From NCBI GenBank assembly GCA_045593985.1, contig JAZNXR010000065.1:1-14247 (forward strand): 14,247 nucleotides of DNA, read 5' to 3'. The notes beneath the pieces were generated by a model, which had not been told where the DNA came from, searched no databases, and saw nothing but the letters and a program-made list of their open reading frames with translations. The position numbers were made by a program, and so were the translations under genes. The stretch's first letter is position 1, and every line of letters starts with the position of its first letter. Source of the DNA: Colimorpha_A sp045593985. GTDB lineage: Bacteria; Bacillota; Clostridia; Oscillospirales; CAG-272. Positions 1 through 7,169 of this stretch are shown piece by piece.

Positions 1-156
1 CGAAGTGTATTGGTATAACCACAAATATTTTACATTATTATCAGATTTTAGTCAATAAGATTTAATAATAATTTTAATACAATTCACAAGCCGGACGCGC
101 AATAAAGTCGAGAAAGCAAATGTTTACAGTATGTTCATAAATGGCAGAGGGGTAAG
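1..156. other. AT-rich upstream region with no supported gene
   Basis: All three plus-strand frames entering from the left edge close within about 63 bases (stops at 16-18, 56-58 and 61-63). At most a C-terminal scrap of about 20 residues of an upstream gene could be present, and none of the three peptides is recognisable. The minus-strand ATG candidates checked here (near 35, 138 and 193) run into stops within a few codons. I see no tRNA, terminator hairpin or repeat. The usual neighbours ffh, rpsP and the KH-domain gene are not visible immediately upstream of rimM. Confidence 0.6.
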
Positions 157-165
157 TGATATAAT
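157..165 (+). promoter_or_regulatory. Extended -10 promoter for rimM-trmD
   Basis: TG at 157-158, one base, then a perfect TATAAT at 160-165 make an extended -10 element. A second overlapping TATAAT lies at 165-170. No good -35 hexamer sits 17 bases upstream, which an extended -10 promoter can tolerate. Initiation near 172 would leave a leader of roughly 23 bases containing the AGGCGGA ribosome binding site (184-190) before the rimM ATG at 195. Confidence 0.65.
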
Positions 166-194
166 ATAATGGAATATATATTTAGGCGGACATT

Positions 195-713
195 ATGAAG
201 CAGTTCATAGAGATCGGAAAAATAATTAATACTCACGGCGTTAAGGGCGCATTAAAAATTGAGCCTTGGTGTGATAGCCCCTCCGTGCTTGCTAAAATGA
301 AGCGTATTTACTTTGCCCCCAAGGTTAGCGGTGACGGCTTTGCCGAGAAAGCAGTACTGAGCGGCTCCGTTCAAAAGGATAAGGTTTTACTGACCATCGA
401 AGGAGTTGATACCGTCGAAGCGGCAATTCTCCTCAAAAACACCGTTATATATGCAAATCGCGACGACATTCCGATAAAAAAGGGCTCTTATCTTATTGCC
501 GATCTTATCGGTCTTGACGTTATAGATGCTGTCAGCGGTCGGGTATACGGAAAGCTGACAGACGTAATTCAAGGCGGCAGCGGAGATATTTACGATATTA
601 AAACAGATAAGGGCAGCGCCCTTATGCCAGCTGTCAAGGAATTCGTTAAGGAAATACGTCTTCACGAAGGCATTTTCGTCACGCCGATAAAGGGGATATT
701 CGATGAAGATTGA
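195..713 (+). CDS. rimM: Ribosome maturation factor RimM
   Basis: RimM is a cytoplasmic assembly factor that binds ribosomal protein S19 and helps mature the head of the 30S subunit. The 172-residue length is normal for the family. The N-terminal RimM barrel opens with the typical IGKIINTHGVKGALKI (residues 7-22) and runs to about residue 88. A C-terminal PRC-barrel follows from about 97 (YLIADLIGLDV) to 167, including the conserved stretch LMPAVKEFVKEI at 143-154. The ATG at 195 follows an AGGCGGA site at 184-190. The 3' end overlaps trmD by 11 bases, so the two are probably translationally coupled. rimM-trmD is a widespread bacterial pairing, but the usual flanking ribosomal protein genes rpsP and rplS are not adjacent here. 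Confidence 0.95.
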   Translation: MKQFIEIGKIINTHGVKGALKIEPWCDSPSVLAKMKRIYFAPKVSGDGFAEKAVLSGSVQKDKVLLTIEGVDTVEAAILLKNTVIYANRDDIPIKKGSYLIADLIGLDVIDAVSGRVYGKLTDVIQGGSGDIYDIKTDKGSALMPAVKEFVKEIRLHEGIFVTPIKGIFDED

Positions 714-1380
714 TATTCTTACCCTCTTCCCCGATATGATCAATACGGTTTTGAACGAAAGCATTATCGGAAGAGCTATCGATGCGGGGATCTTGTCGGT
801 TAATGCTCACAATATCCGTAATTACTCTAAGGACAAGCACCGTCGGGTTGATGATACACCGTATGGCGGTGGAATGGGAATGCTTATGTCGGCTCCTCCC
901 ATATATGACTGCTACATGGCGGTTAAAGAGAACATAACAACCGAAAAGATAAAAGTTGTATATATGTCACCTCAAGGAAAGGTTCTAACTCAAAGCAAAG
1001 CTAAGGAGCTTTCTGAGCTTGATAATCTGATAATACTTTGCGGGCATTATGAAGGAATAGACGAACGAATTATCGAATCAATCGTCGATGAAGAAATTTC
1101 CGTAGGCGATTATGTCCTGACCGGCGGAGAGCTTCCCGCCTGCATACTCGTTGACTGCATTTCAAGATTAATTCCGGGAGTTCTTTCTGACAGCGAATGC
1201 CACGAAATTGAAAGCATTTCCTGCGGCATGCTTGAATATCCGCAGTACACTCGCCCACTCGTTTTCAACGGCATGGAGGTTCCTGCCGTGCTGCAAAGCG
1301 GCAATCACAAGGAAATTGAAAAATGGCGGTATAAAAAAGCCGTCGAGCGAACAAAAAAGAAGCGTTCGGATTTGATATAA
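703..1380 (+). CDS. trmD: tRNA (guanine37-N1)-methyltransferase TrmD
   Basis: TrmD transfers a methyl group from S-adenosylmethionine to N1 of G37 beside the tRNA anticodon, preventing +1 frameshifting. It works as a homodimer of the SPOUT class with a trefoil knot. Visible signatures are ILTLFPDM (5-12), RRVDDTPYGGGMGM (47-60), YMSPQGK (87-93), the knot segments CGHYEGIDERI (113-123) and SVGDYVLTGGE (133-143), and LEYPQYTRP (177-185). At the position matching the E. coli catalytic Asp169, within EDSF, this protein appears to have Glu170 (sequence IESIS). At 225 residues it is short: it stops soon after GNHKEIEKWR, so the last helix of the 255-residue E. coli enzyme is missing. The start at 703 lies inside rimM behind AGGGG (691-695). 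Confidence 0.95.
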   Translation: MKIDILTLFPDMINTVLNESIIGRAIDAGILSVNAHNIRNYSKDKHRRVDDTPYGGGMGMLMSAPPIYDCYMAVKENITTEKIKVVYMSPQGKVLTQSKAKELSELDNLIILCGHYEGIDERIIESIVDEEISVGDYVLTGGELPACILVDCISRLIPGVLSDSECHEIESISCGMLEYPQYTRPLVFNGMEVPAVLQSGNHKEIEKWRYKKAVERTKKKRSDLI

Positions 1381-1402
1381 AATCTTACGAAAGGAGACCG
1401 TT

Positions 1403-3331
1403 ATGAATAAAGGCAAAAACGCGAAGAAAAAAAGCGGTATTTTCTCTTGTTTAACCCGTTTTTCCGAGTTTATATATTCTAAGATACCCGAAAGCCTAAC
1501 GGCTCGACTTCTTATCTCAAAGAAAAAGTCGAAGGACGGCCTCTTTTCCAAGCTGCTTTCAAAGCTGAAGTTCAGCAAGCGTGTTTCTGTTCCGATTAAG
1601 CGGTATTTTGCAAAAAGCTTCGATAACAGCTTCATACTCGGACACCTGAAGAATTTAATTTCGAAAATTCCTCAAATTCAAGTCAAGTGTATCGGCTTAT
1701 TCTACTTTGCATTTGGCCTGAGCAGCGCAATTATTGAGCTGATCAAGATGTATATAACTGAAAACTCAGAGATCAGTTCTCTTTTGATGTGTATTGGCGC
1801 TTCAATTGTCGGAGGCATTCTCTGCGGCTCGCAAAGCAGCGCCTACAGCGCCTTTTACGACAGTAAGATCCTCTCGGGGATTTTCTTCCGATTCTTAAAC
1901 ATACCAAAAAACAACGCTTATTTTAATAATGATCCGATTGGCAAGCCGTCATATTTCCTTCTTGCCGGTGTTGGCGCGGGAGCATTATCGGCATTTATAC
2001 CTGCAGGTTTTATACTGCTCCTTGTCCCTGTGCTTCTTGCGTTATATGCGATTTTTGCGTTTCCCGAAAGCGGCGCTGTGGCTCTGTTCTTTATGCTTCC
2101 CTTCCTCTCGATAAACAAGCTCGTTATCCTTTGCGGTCTTGTGACGCTTTCTTGGTTGATTAAACTTATCAGAGGAAAGAGAATCTTCAAATTCTCCATG
2201 ATCGATCTTACGGTTCTGGCATTCGGTGTTACAATTCTGTTTGGCGGAATCATATCCGTTCAACCCGAGGAAAGCAGAAAGCTTTCATTTATGCTTCTCG
2301 TGATGCTGGCAGGTTATTTTGCAATTTCCAATATTCTTCGCACTGCGACTTGGATCAAGAAATGCAAAAACGCAATTATCGCCGCCTATTCCCTTTCTCT
2401 TTTGGCGAGTGCATTCCGACTTGTAATTAATCTGCTTCCCGAAACAAAGCTTGGGTTTCTAAACAACATCTTCCCCGATTCCTTAGTTGCGATTATGAGC
2501 ATAAATCCAATATTCATCCACATGGCAGTTGCAATCTTGCCGATGATGATGCTTCGCTCGGTATCGACTAAGGCTCCGTCCAGGATAACTTGGTCGGTAA
2601 TTACGGTCCTACTCTCGATATACTGCCTGCTTTTGGGAAGATCAAGAAGCGGAGCATTTGCTGTGATCATAGGCTTGGCGCTTTTGCTTATGCTCCTTTC
2701 AAGGAAATCGCTTGCCTATATTATCCCGGCTGTAATTATTGTTCCGCTTGTAATAACAATAATGCCCGCTTCAGTTACGGAGACCGTTAAAGGTATCTTC
2801 TCATTCAACGGCACAGTCGCTTCGTACAGACAAACGGTAAACTATACGACTGACAGGATAATGCTTGATTCCTTCTTCGGAGGAATAGGCATTGGCCAGG
2901 GCGCATTTAGCAAGATCTATCCTCTTTATACAAACGATTTATCTGTTCAAATCAGTCACGCATCGTCGCTTTATTCGCAAATTATTGTCTCTCTCGGCAT
3001 TTCTGCGCTGATTATCTTCTTGATATTTATTGCTCAGCTGTTGCGTAAATATTTCACATATATTGTGAGCGCTGAATCTGATGATCCTGAGTTGAAAAAC
3101 TCTGTTGTATCGACCTTCGTCGGTATTTCTTCCCTCCTTATTATGGGACTTATCGAATATATTTGGATGTCACCGTCGGTATTCCTTCTTTTCTGGCTTC
3201 TGGCTGCTCTCTTCTCGGCATCTGTCAAGACAGCAGAATCGGAAAGGTATGAGGCGCCATCAGATGGCCCGTCCATTGAGATCGACTGTAATACACTTAA
3301 ACAATTTTCTAAGCAAAAGGATGATAAATAA
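1403..3331 (+). CDS. O-antigen ligase/polymerase-like polytopic membrane protein (Wzy_C type)
   Basis: This 642-residue integral membrane protein has a long basic cytoplasmic N-terminus (about 1-90, rich in Lys), roughly 12-14 hydrophobic segments from about 95 to 605, and a polar C-terminal tail. The pattern matches the WaaL/Wzy/O-antigen ligase superfamily: a GRSRSG motif (412-417) after a membrane helix, a large extracellular loop (about 455-525) and a conserved-looking His519 in HASSLYSQIIVSLG. Family members transfer or polymerise undecaprenyl-linked sugars outside the membrane, or ligate them to lipid or protein. In a Gram-positive host a role with a capsule, teichoic-acid-like or glycoprotein glycan is plausible, but the substrate is unknown. 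AAGGAG at 1391-1396 supports the start. Its stop overlaps the next ATG by one base, coupling it to two DUF4330 genes. No glycosyltransferases are nearby. Confidence 0.8.
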   Translation: MNKGKNAKKKSGIFSCLTRFSEFIYSKIPESLTARLLISKKKSKDGLFSKLLSKLKFSKRVSVPIKRYFAKSFDNSFILGHLKNLISKIPQIQVKCIGLFYFAFGLSSAIIELIKMYITENSEISSLLMCIGASIVGGILCGSQSSAYSAFYDSKILSGIFFRFLNIPKNNAYFNNDPIGKPSYFLLAGVGAGALSAFIPAGFILLLVPVLLALYAIFAFPESGAVALFFMLPFLSINKLVILCGLVTLSWLIKLIRGKRIFKFSMIDLTVLAFGVTILFGGIISVQPEESRKLSFMLLVMLAGYFAISNILRTATWIKKCKNAIIAAYSLSLLASAFRLVINLLPETKLGFLNNIFPDSLVAIMSINPIFIHMAVAILPMMMLRSVSTKAPSRITWSVITVLLSIYCLLLGRSRSGAFAVIIGLALLLMLLSRKSLAYIIPAVIIVPLVITIMPASVTETVKGIFSFNGTVASYRQTVNYTTDRIMLDSFFGGIGIGQGAFSKIYPLYTNDLSVQISHASSLYSQIIVSLGISALIIFLIFIAQLLRKYFTYIVSAESDDPELKNSVVSTFVGISSLLIMGLIEYIWMSPSVFLLFWLLAALFSASVKTAESERYEAPSDGPSIEIDCNTLKQFSKQKDDK

Positions 3332-3828
3332 TGAACGTCAATCCAAAGAAAAAGAAAATACACTTTAATTTAGTAGACCTGATTCTCATAATCATAGCGC
3401 TTGCTTCCGTTTCGGTGCTTGTATTCGTATTCAGCAGTAAGAGTATAGCAAATACAAGCAGTAGCCAAACCGTTGAGATCGAGTACACAATTACCTTCTC
3501 TCCCGTTCGTGAGGAATACATTAATCTCGTGAAGATCGGCGACAAGGTAACAAATACTGCAAATATGGATGACTGTGGCGAGGTATACTTAGTTTCCAAC
3601 TCCGATTATGAGCACGTGGGAATCAACACCGAAAGCGGCGAGAAGGTTACTACAAAGCTTGACGGTATGAAATCAATGGTCATTACAATAAGAGCAAAAG
3701 CAACAAAGACTGCATACGGCTATTCCGTTAACGGATATGATATCATAATCGGAGAAGAGATTTCAGTCCGTGTTCCCGATTACACCGGTATCGGTAAATG
3801 CACGTCCGTCACTGAGCTTGGTAAATAA
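3331..3828 (+). CDS. DUF4330-family single-pass membrane protein, first copy
   Basis: This 165-residue protein has a basic N-terminus (PKKKK), one transmembrane helix at about 13-35 and an extracellular domain of about 130 residues. The layout and the C-terminal pattern (G-Y-x-I-I-x-G with E-x-x-S-V-R, about 138-153) fit DUF4330, a family of unknown function. The following gene has the same architecture (Lys-rich start, VDL/VDF entering the helix, and a matching G...V-R segment near the C-terminus), so the two look like an old tandem duplication. The start ATG shares one base with the stop of the polymerase-like gene, indicating coupled translation. The likely location is the membrane with the domain outside. 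A role as a partner of the polymerase is inferred from gene order only. Confidence 0.75.
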   Translation: MNVNPKKKKIHFNLVDLILIIIALASVSVLVFVFSSKSIANTSSSQTVEIEYTITFSPVREEYINLVKIGDKVTNTANMDDCGEVYLVSNSDYEHVGINTESGEKVTTKLDGMKSMVITIRAKATKTAYGYSVNGYDIIIGEEISVRVPDYTGIGKCTSVTELGK

Positions 3829-3843
3829 CACGGAGGAAAAGAC

Positions 3844-4329
3844 ATGAATAACAAATCAAATTCAAAAAAGATCTCATTCTCCGTTATAGACTTCACAATA
3901 ATCGTTGTTATCTTGGCTCTTCTCGTCGGAATAATCGCCAGATATGACGTTGTCGACAGACTGTTTTCGAAGACCTCGCTTGTCGAAGCGAGGGTAAAAT
4001 TCGTAGCCGAAGCCATAACTCCTGAGGAAGCATCGGCGTTCAATGAAAACACCAGGTTCTATATTGACGGTGAGCAGTTCGGTGTATTAACTGCAGTTAC
4101 TCCCCAAAAAGCTATCATGTACCGAGAGAATTCTCAAGGCGCACTTGTTTCCTATGAGCATGAGACGCTTATCGACATCAAGGGAGATTTCACCTGTAAG
4201 GTCATGAAATCGGATAGCGGCTATCTCCTTGGTGGCGTTCGATATATCGCTGCGGGCTCTGTTTTTACCGTCAGAGCTAACGGTGTGGCGGTAAAAATCA
4301 CAATTATTTCGATTGAAGCGCTTTCATAA
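3844..4329 (+). CDS. DUF4330-family single-pass membrane protein, second copy
   Basis: This 161-residue protein starts with a Lys-rich segment, then one transmembrane helix at about 14-33 (VIDFTIIVVILALLVGII) and an extracellular domain. Near its C-terminus GGVRYIAAGSVFTVRANG (130-147) aligns by pattern with NGYDIIIGEEISVRVPDY in the gene before it, which marks them as diverged paralogues. Overall identity looks low, so they probably have distinct roles or form a heteromer. The ATG at 3844 follows CGGAGGA at 3831-3837, 15 bases after the previous stop. No convincing terminator follows, although a new promoter starts about 45 bases downstream. Function is unknown. Assignment to DUF4330 rests on architecture and the C-terminal motif. 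Confidence 0.72.
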   Translation: MNNKSNSKKISFSVIDFTIIVVILALLVGIIARYDVVDRLFSKTSLVEARVKFVAEAITPEEASAFNENTRFYIDGEQFGVLTAVTPQKAIMYRENSQGALVSYEHETLIDIKGDFTCKVMKSDSGYLLGGVRYIAAGSVFTVRANGVAVKITIISIEALS

Positions 4330-4371
4330 GCCACTTTTTTGCGTATAATATCGAAAAAATAAAAAAAACAC

Positions 4372-4400
4372 TTGATTTTATTTTTAAAACTTGCTATAAT
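4372..4400 (+). promoter_or_regulatory. Promoter for ptsH (HPr)
   Basis: TTGATT (-35, 4372-4377) and a perfect TATAAT (-10, 4395-4400) are separated by 17 bases, and TG at 4392-4393 also makes it an extended -10. Initiation near 4407 would leave a leader of about 33 bases ending in AGGAG (4428-4432) seven bases before the HPr start. The run of A residues just upstream (about 4355-4369) could act as an UP-like element. This is the strongest promoter I see in the window, fitting an abundant protein such as HPr. Confidence 0.8.
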
Positions 4401-4439
4401 AATCAAAGTTAATCTGATTTTTCTAACAGGAGCACTAAA

Positions 4440-4703
4440 ATGATAACTCGCGATGTCACAATACAGAACAACGTAGGTCTCCATGCAAGGCCCGCAACCT
4501 TCTTCATCCAGAAGGCTAATTCATATAAGTCGTCAATCTGGGTTGAAAAAGATGACCGCCGCGTTAATGCAAAATCGCTTCTCGGTGTTCTTTCTCTCGG
4601 TATTATTAAGGGTATGACCGTTACCCTCATAGCTGATGGGCCTGACGAAAACGAAGCTCTTGAAGGACTCTCCGAGCTTATTACTACAGGCTTTGAGGGC
4701 TGA
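4440..4703 (+). CDS. ptsH: HPr phosphocarrier protein
   Basis: HPr carries phosphate from enzyme I to the sugar-specific EIIA components of the phosphotransferase system in the cytoplasm. The 87-residue length is standard. The active-site histidine is His15 in VGLHARPAT (12-20). The Gram-positive regulatory serine is present as Ser46 in VNAKSLLGVLSLGI (42-55), which HPr kinase/phosphorylase would target so that HPr can serve with CcpA in carbon catabolite repression. Presence of His15 separates it from the regulator Crh, which lacks that histidine. Enzyme I (ptsI) is not adjacent, so this is a stand-alone ptsH with its own promoter and a terminator after it. Confidence 0.95.
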   Translation: MITRDVTIQNNVGLHARPATFFIQKANSYKSSIWVEKDDRRVNAKSLLGVLSLGIIKGMTVTLIADGPDENEALEGLSELITTGFEG

Positions 4704-4722
4704 TACTAATTTAACGAATATT

Positions 4723-4757
4723 GGCAGACAGCACCTCTCGGTATGTCTGCCTTTTCT
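4723..4757 (+). terminator. Intrinsic terminator after ptsH
   Basis: GGCAGACA (4723-4730) pairs perfectly with TGTCTGCC (4744-4751) around a 13-base loop, followed at once by TTTTCT. The hairpin ends only 21 bases before the uvrC start, and no good promoter is visible between them. uvrC must therefore depend on readthrough or on a promoter I did not recognise. Confidence 0.8.
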
Positions 4758-4777
4758 ACTTTTAAGGAGGTAACGGA

Positions 4778-6601
4778 ATGTACAGTTACGATACAGCTGT
4801 AATTGCATCGCTTAAGGATAAAGCAAGCCGTCTGCCTCTATGTCCCGGCGTTTATCTCATGAAGGATAAGGGCGGCAAAATTATCTATGTAGGAAAGTCG
4901 AAGGCGCTTAAAAATCGAGTTCTCTCATACTTTACAGATCTTGACGGCCACACGGTTAAAACCGCACATCTCGTATCAAATATCAGGGATTTCGAGGTAA
5001 TGCTGACTACAACCGAGATAGAGGCACTGGCGCTCGAAAATCGGCTGATAAAGCTTTACACTCCGAAGTTCAATATAAAGCTCAAGGACGGAAAAAGCTA
5101 TCCCTATATTAAAGTCACAATGAACGAGGAATATCCTCGAATTCTCGTTGACAGAAAAAGAGTGAACGACGGCGCAAAATACTTTGGCCCTTATTCGGGT
5201 ATGTCTACTGCATACGATATTGTTAACACGGTCAGAAAAGCATTCGGTATTCCCGACTGCAAAAGAAGCTTTCCAAATGATATCGGAAAGCAACGTCCCT
5301 GTCTTAATTATCAAATAGGTCTCTGCTCAGGCCCATGCACAGGCAAAATCACAGGCGAAGAATATCGAGAAATTTTTTCAAGCGTTCTTCCCTTTCTTGC
5401 AGGATCAATCGACTCTGTAAAAAAGAAGCTGACCGAGCAAATGGAATTTGCTGCTGACAACATGATGTATGAAACAGCCGCGCTCCTTCGAGACAGAATC
5501 CGCTCTCTTACTAAGCTTTGGGACAAGCAGAAGGTCGTTGCAGCACCTAATGTTGAACAGGATGTTATATCTCTATATTCCGACGAAACCTGCTCGTCAA
5601 TTGCTGTATTTTATATCAGAAGCGGTGCTGTAACGGATAAGGAATGCTTTGTTTACGGAGCAGACACTATTGTAGACGAAAATGCACTCGCCTCCTTTAT
5701 TTTCGAGCTTTATAGAATCAGAGAATATGTACCAAAGGAAATTCTGATCGATTTTCCTTTATCCGATGATGACCTATCGGCTTTATCGGAGCTGCTGAGC
5801 GAAAAAGCGGAAAGAAAAGTAACGCTTCGCCGCCCTGAAAAAGGCAACCTCAAGCAGCTCTGCGACATGGTGCGTCAAAATGCAAAGGAGTCGGCAAAGC
5901 AGTATAATATAAAGGTTGAAAAGGAAAGCGACACACTTATCAGACTTGCGCAGCTTCTCTGCCTTGAAGTCGTACCTGAAAAAATCGAAGCCTTTGATAT
6001 TTCTAACTACGGAAATGAAAATATAACCGCGGGAAAGGTTCGAATAGAAAACGGAAAATTTGTCAAGAGTGCATACCGCACTTACAAGATTTCAGGCACA
6101 CAGGACGACTACGCTTCAATGATCGAAGCCGTCAGACGCCGTTTTTCTCACCCCGAGGACGAGTTCCCGGATTTGCTTCTTCTTGATGGCGGAAAGACTC
6201 ATGTTGGAGTTGTAAAGCCGATTTTAGCCGAAATGGGAATAGATATTCCTGTCTTCGGTATGGTAAAGGACGAGTATCATAAAACCCGAGCATTGACAAC
6301 CGAAACCGAGGAAATAAGTATTGCTCGTGAACAGCCGGTATTTCTTCTTATTTATAAGCTACAAGAGGAAGTCCATCGCTTCACCGTATCAAAGATGACA
6401 AAGGCTAAACGAAAGACGCTGAAACGCTCCACGCTTCAAAATATAAGAGGCATTGGCGAACGAAAGGCAAAAGCACTTCTACAAGCATTGGGCGGCTTAA
6501 GCGGCGTTAAAAACGCCACATACGATGAGCTTGTTGCCGTCAAAGGCATATCAAAAGCAGATGCCGAGAATATTATAAATTATTTTACTGACAAGGAATA
6601 A
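4778..6601 (+). CDS. uvrC: UvrABC excinuclease subunit C
   Basis: UvrC makes both incisions around a DNA lesion bound by UvrB in nucleotide excision repair. All expected parts are visible in 607 residues. A GIY-YIG nuclease domain at about 20-100 (PGVYLM, YVGKSKALKNRV) gives the 3' cut. A cysteine set at 161, 175, 183 and 187 has spacing like the proposed iron-sulphur site of E. coli UvrC. A UVR motif for UvrB contact lies at about 215-245. The RNase-H-like 5' nuclease spans about 400-545, with Asp407 in AFDISN, Asp470 in LLLLDGGKTH and His533 in EVHRF. Two helix-hairpin-helix motifs follow at about 553-603. AAGGAGG at 4764-4770 fixes the start. rsmD follows after 5 bases. Confidence 0.97.
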   Translation: MYSYDTAVIASLKDKASRLPLCPGVYLMKDKGGKIIYVGKSKALKNRVLSYFTDLDGHTVKTAHLVSNIRDFEVMLTTTEIEALALENRLIKLYTPKFNIKLKDGKSYPYIKVTMNEEYPRILVDRKRVNDGAKYFGPYSGMSTAYDIVNTVRKAFGIPDCKRSFPNDIGKQRPCLNYQIGLCSGPCTGKITGEEYREIFSSVLPFLAGSIDSVKKKLTEQMEFAADNMMYETAALLRDRIRSLTKLWDKQKVVAAPNVEQDVISLYSDETCSSIAVFYIRSGAVTDKECFVYGADTIVDENALASFIFELYRIREYVPKEILIDFPLSDDDLSALSELLSEKAERKVTLRRPEKGNLKQLCDMVRQNAKESAKQYNIKVEKESDTLIRLAQLLCLEVVPEKIEAFDISNYGNENITAGKVRIENGKFVKSAYRTYKISGTQDDYASMIEAVRRRFSHPEDEFPDLLLLDGGKTHVGVVKPILAEMGIDIPVFGMVKDEYHKTRALTTETEEISIAREQPVFLLIYKLQEEVHRFTVSKMTKAKRKTLKRSTLQNIRGIGERKAKALLQALGGLSGVKNATYDELVAVKGISKADAENIINYFTDKE

Positions 6602-6606
6602 AAACT

Positions 6607-7167
6607 ATGATGCGAATTATAACAGGAAGCGCAAGAGGCATGAAGCTTGAAACGCTGGAAGGAGAAACAACACGTCCGACCTCCGAGCGTGCAAAAATGG
6701 CTATATTCAATACGCTTCAGTTTGATATTGAAGGCAGAAAGGTGCTTGACCTTTTCGGCGGCTCCGGGCAGCTAGCGCTTGAAGCGCTAAGCCGTGGCGC
6801 ATTATCAGCCTTCATTTGTGAAGCAGATAACGATGCCTTTGAAATTATAAAGCGGAATGCGAGAAAAACCAAGCTATTTGAGAAGGTACGACTTGTTTGC
6901 ACCGATTACAAGTCTGCTCTTCGTTCCCTCTCCGGAAAAGAAAAGTTTAACATTATATTCCTTGATCCGCCCTACGATACAACATATCTTAGTGATGCTT
7001 TAAGAAGAATTGCCGAAGGCGATCTGCTTGAAAACGGCGGATTTATTGTATGCGAAAGCAACAAAGCCGAGCCATTCACCTGCGAAGGGACAAGGCTTTA
7101 CAAGCATGCTAAATACGGCAAGGCGTTCATAACAATACTCGAAAAAACTGATGAAATTGGAGAATGA
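6607..7167 (+). CDS. rsmD: 16S rRNA (guanine966-N2)-methyltransferase RsmD
   Basis: RsmD methylates N2 of G966 in 16S rRNA within assembled or nearly assembled 30S particles, using S-adenosylmethionine. The 186-residue protein has the family opening RIITGSARGMKL (3-14) and TRPTSERAKMAIFN (22-35), a Rossmann-fold SAM-binding motif DLFGGSGQLALEA (48-60), an acidic residue at the end of strand 2 (ICEAD, 70-74) and the catalytic DPPY at 120-123. There are two adjacent ATGs at 6607 and 6610; AAGGAA at 6594-6599 suits either, and the first is reported. It begins 5 bases after uvrC and overlaps the upstream-most coaD start, so the three probably share a transcript. rsmD-coaD is a very common bacterial pair. 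Confidence 0.95.
   Translation: MMRIITGSARGMKLETLEGETTRPTSERAKMAIFNTLQFDIEGRKVLDLFGGSGQLALEALSRGALSAFICEADNDAFEIIKRNARKTKLFEKVRLVCTDYKSALRSLSGKEKFNIIFLDPPYDTTYLSDALRRIAEGDLLENGGFIVCESNKAEPFTCEGTRLYKHAKYGKAFITILEKTDEIGE
7159..7162 (+). promoter_or_regulatory. Ribosome binding site deciding the coaD start
   Basis: GGAG at 7159-7162 lies seven bases before the ATG at 7170 but only one base before the ATG at 7164, so the downstream ATG is favoured. The resulting N-terminus, MKAVFTGSFDP, matches the usual CoaD beginning. Confidence 0.65.
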
Positions 7168-7169
7168 AA

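Noticed and set aside
1..63. C-terminal fragment of an upstream gene
   Set aside because: Two frames give about 19-20 residues before a stop, but neither peptide is recognisable and the composition resembles AT-rich intergenic DNA.
4320..4340. Possible terminator after the second DUF4330 gene (GCTT-TCAT-AAGC then CAC and six T)
   Set aside because: The stem is only four base pairs and overlaps the end of the coding sequence. It is too weak to call, although the T-run makes it tempting.
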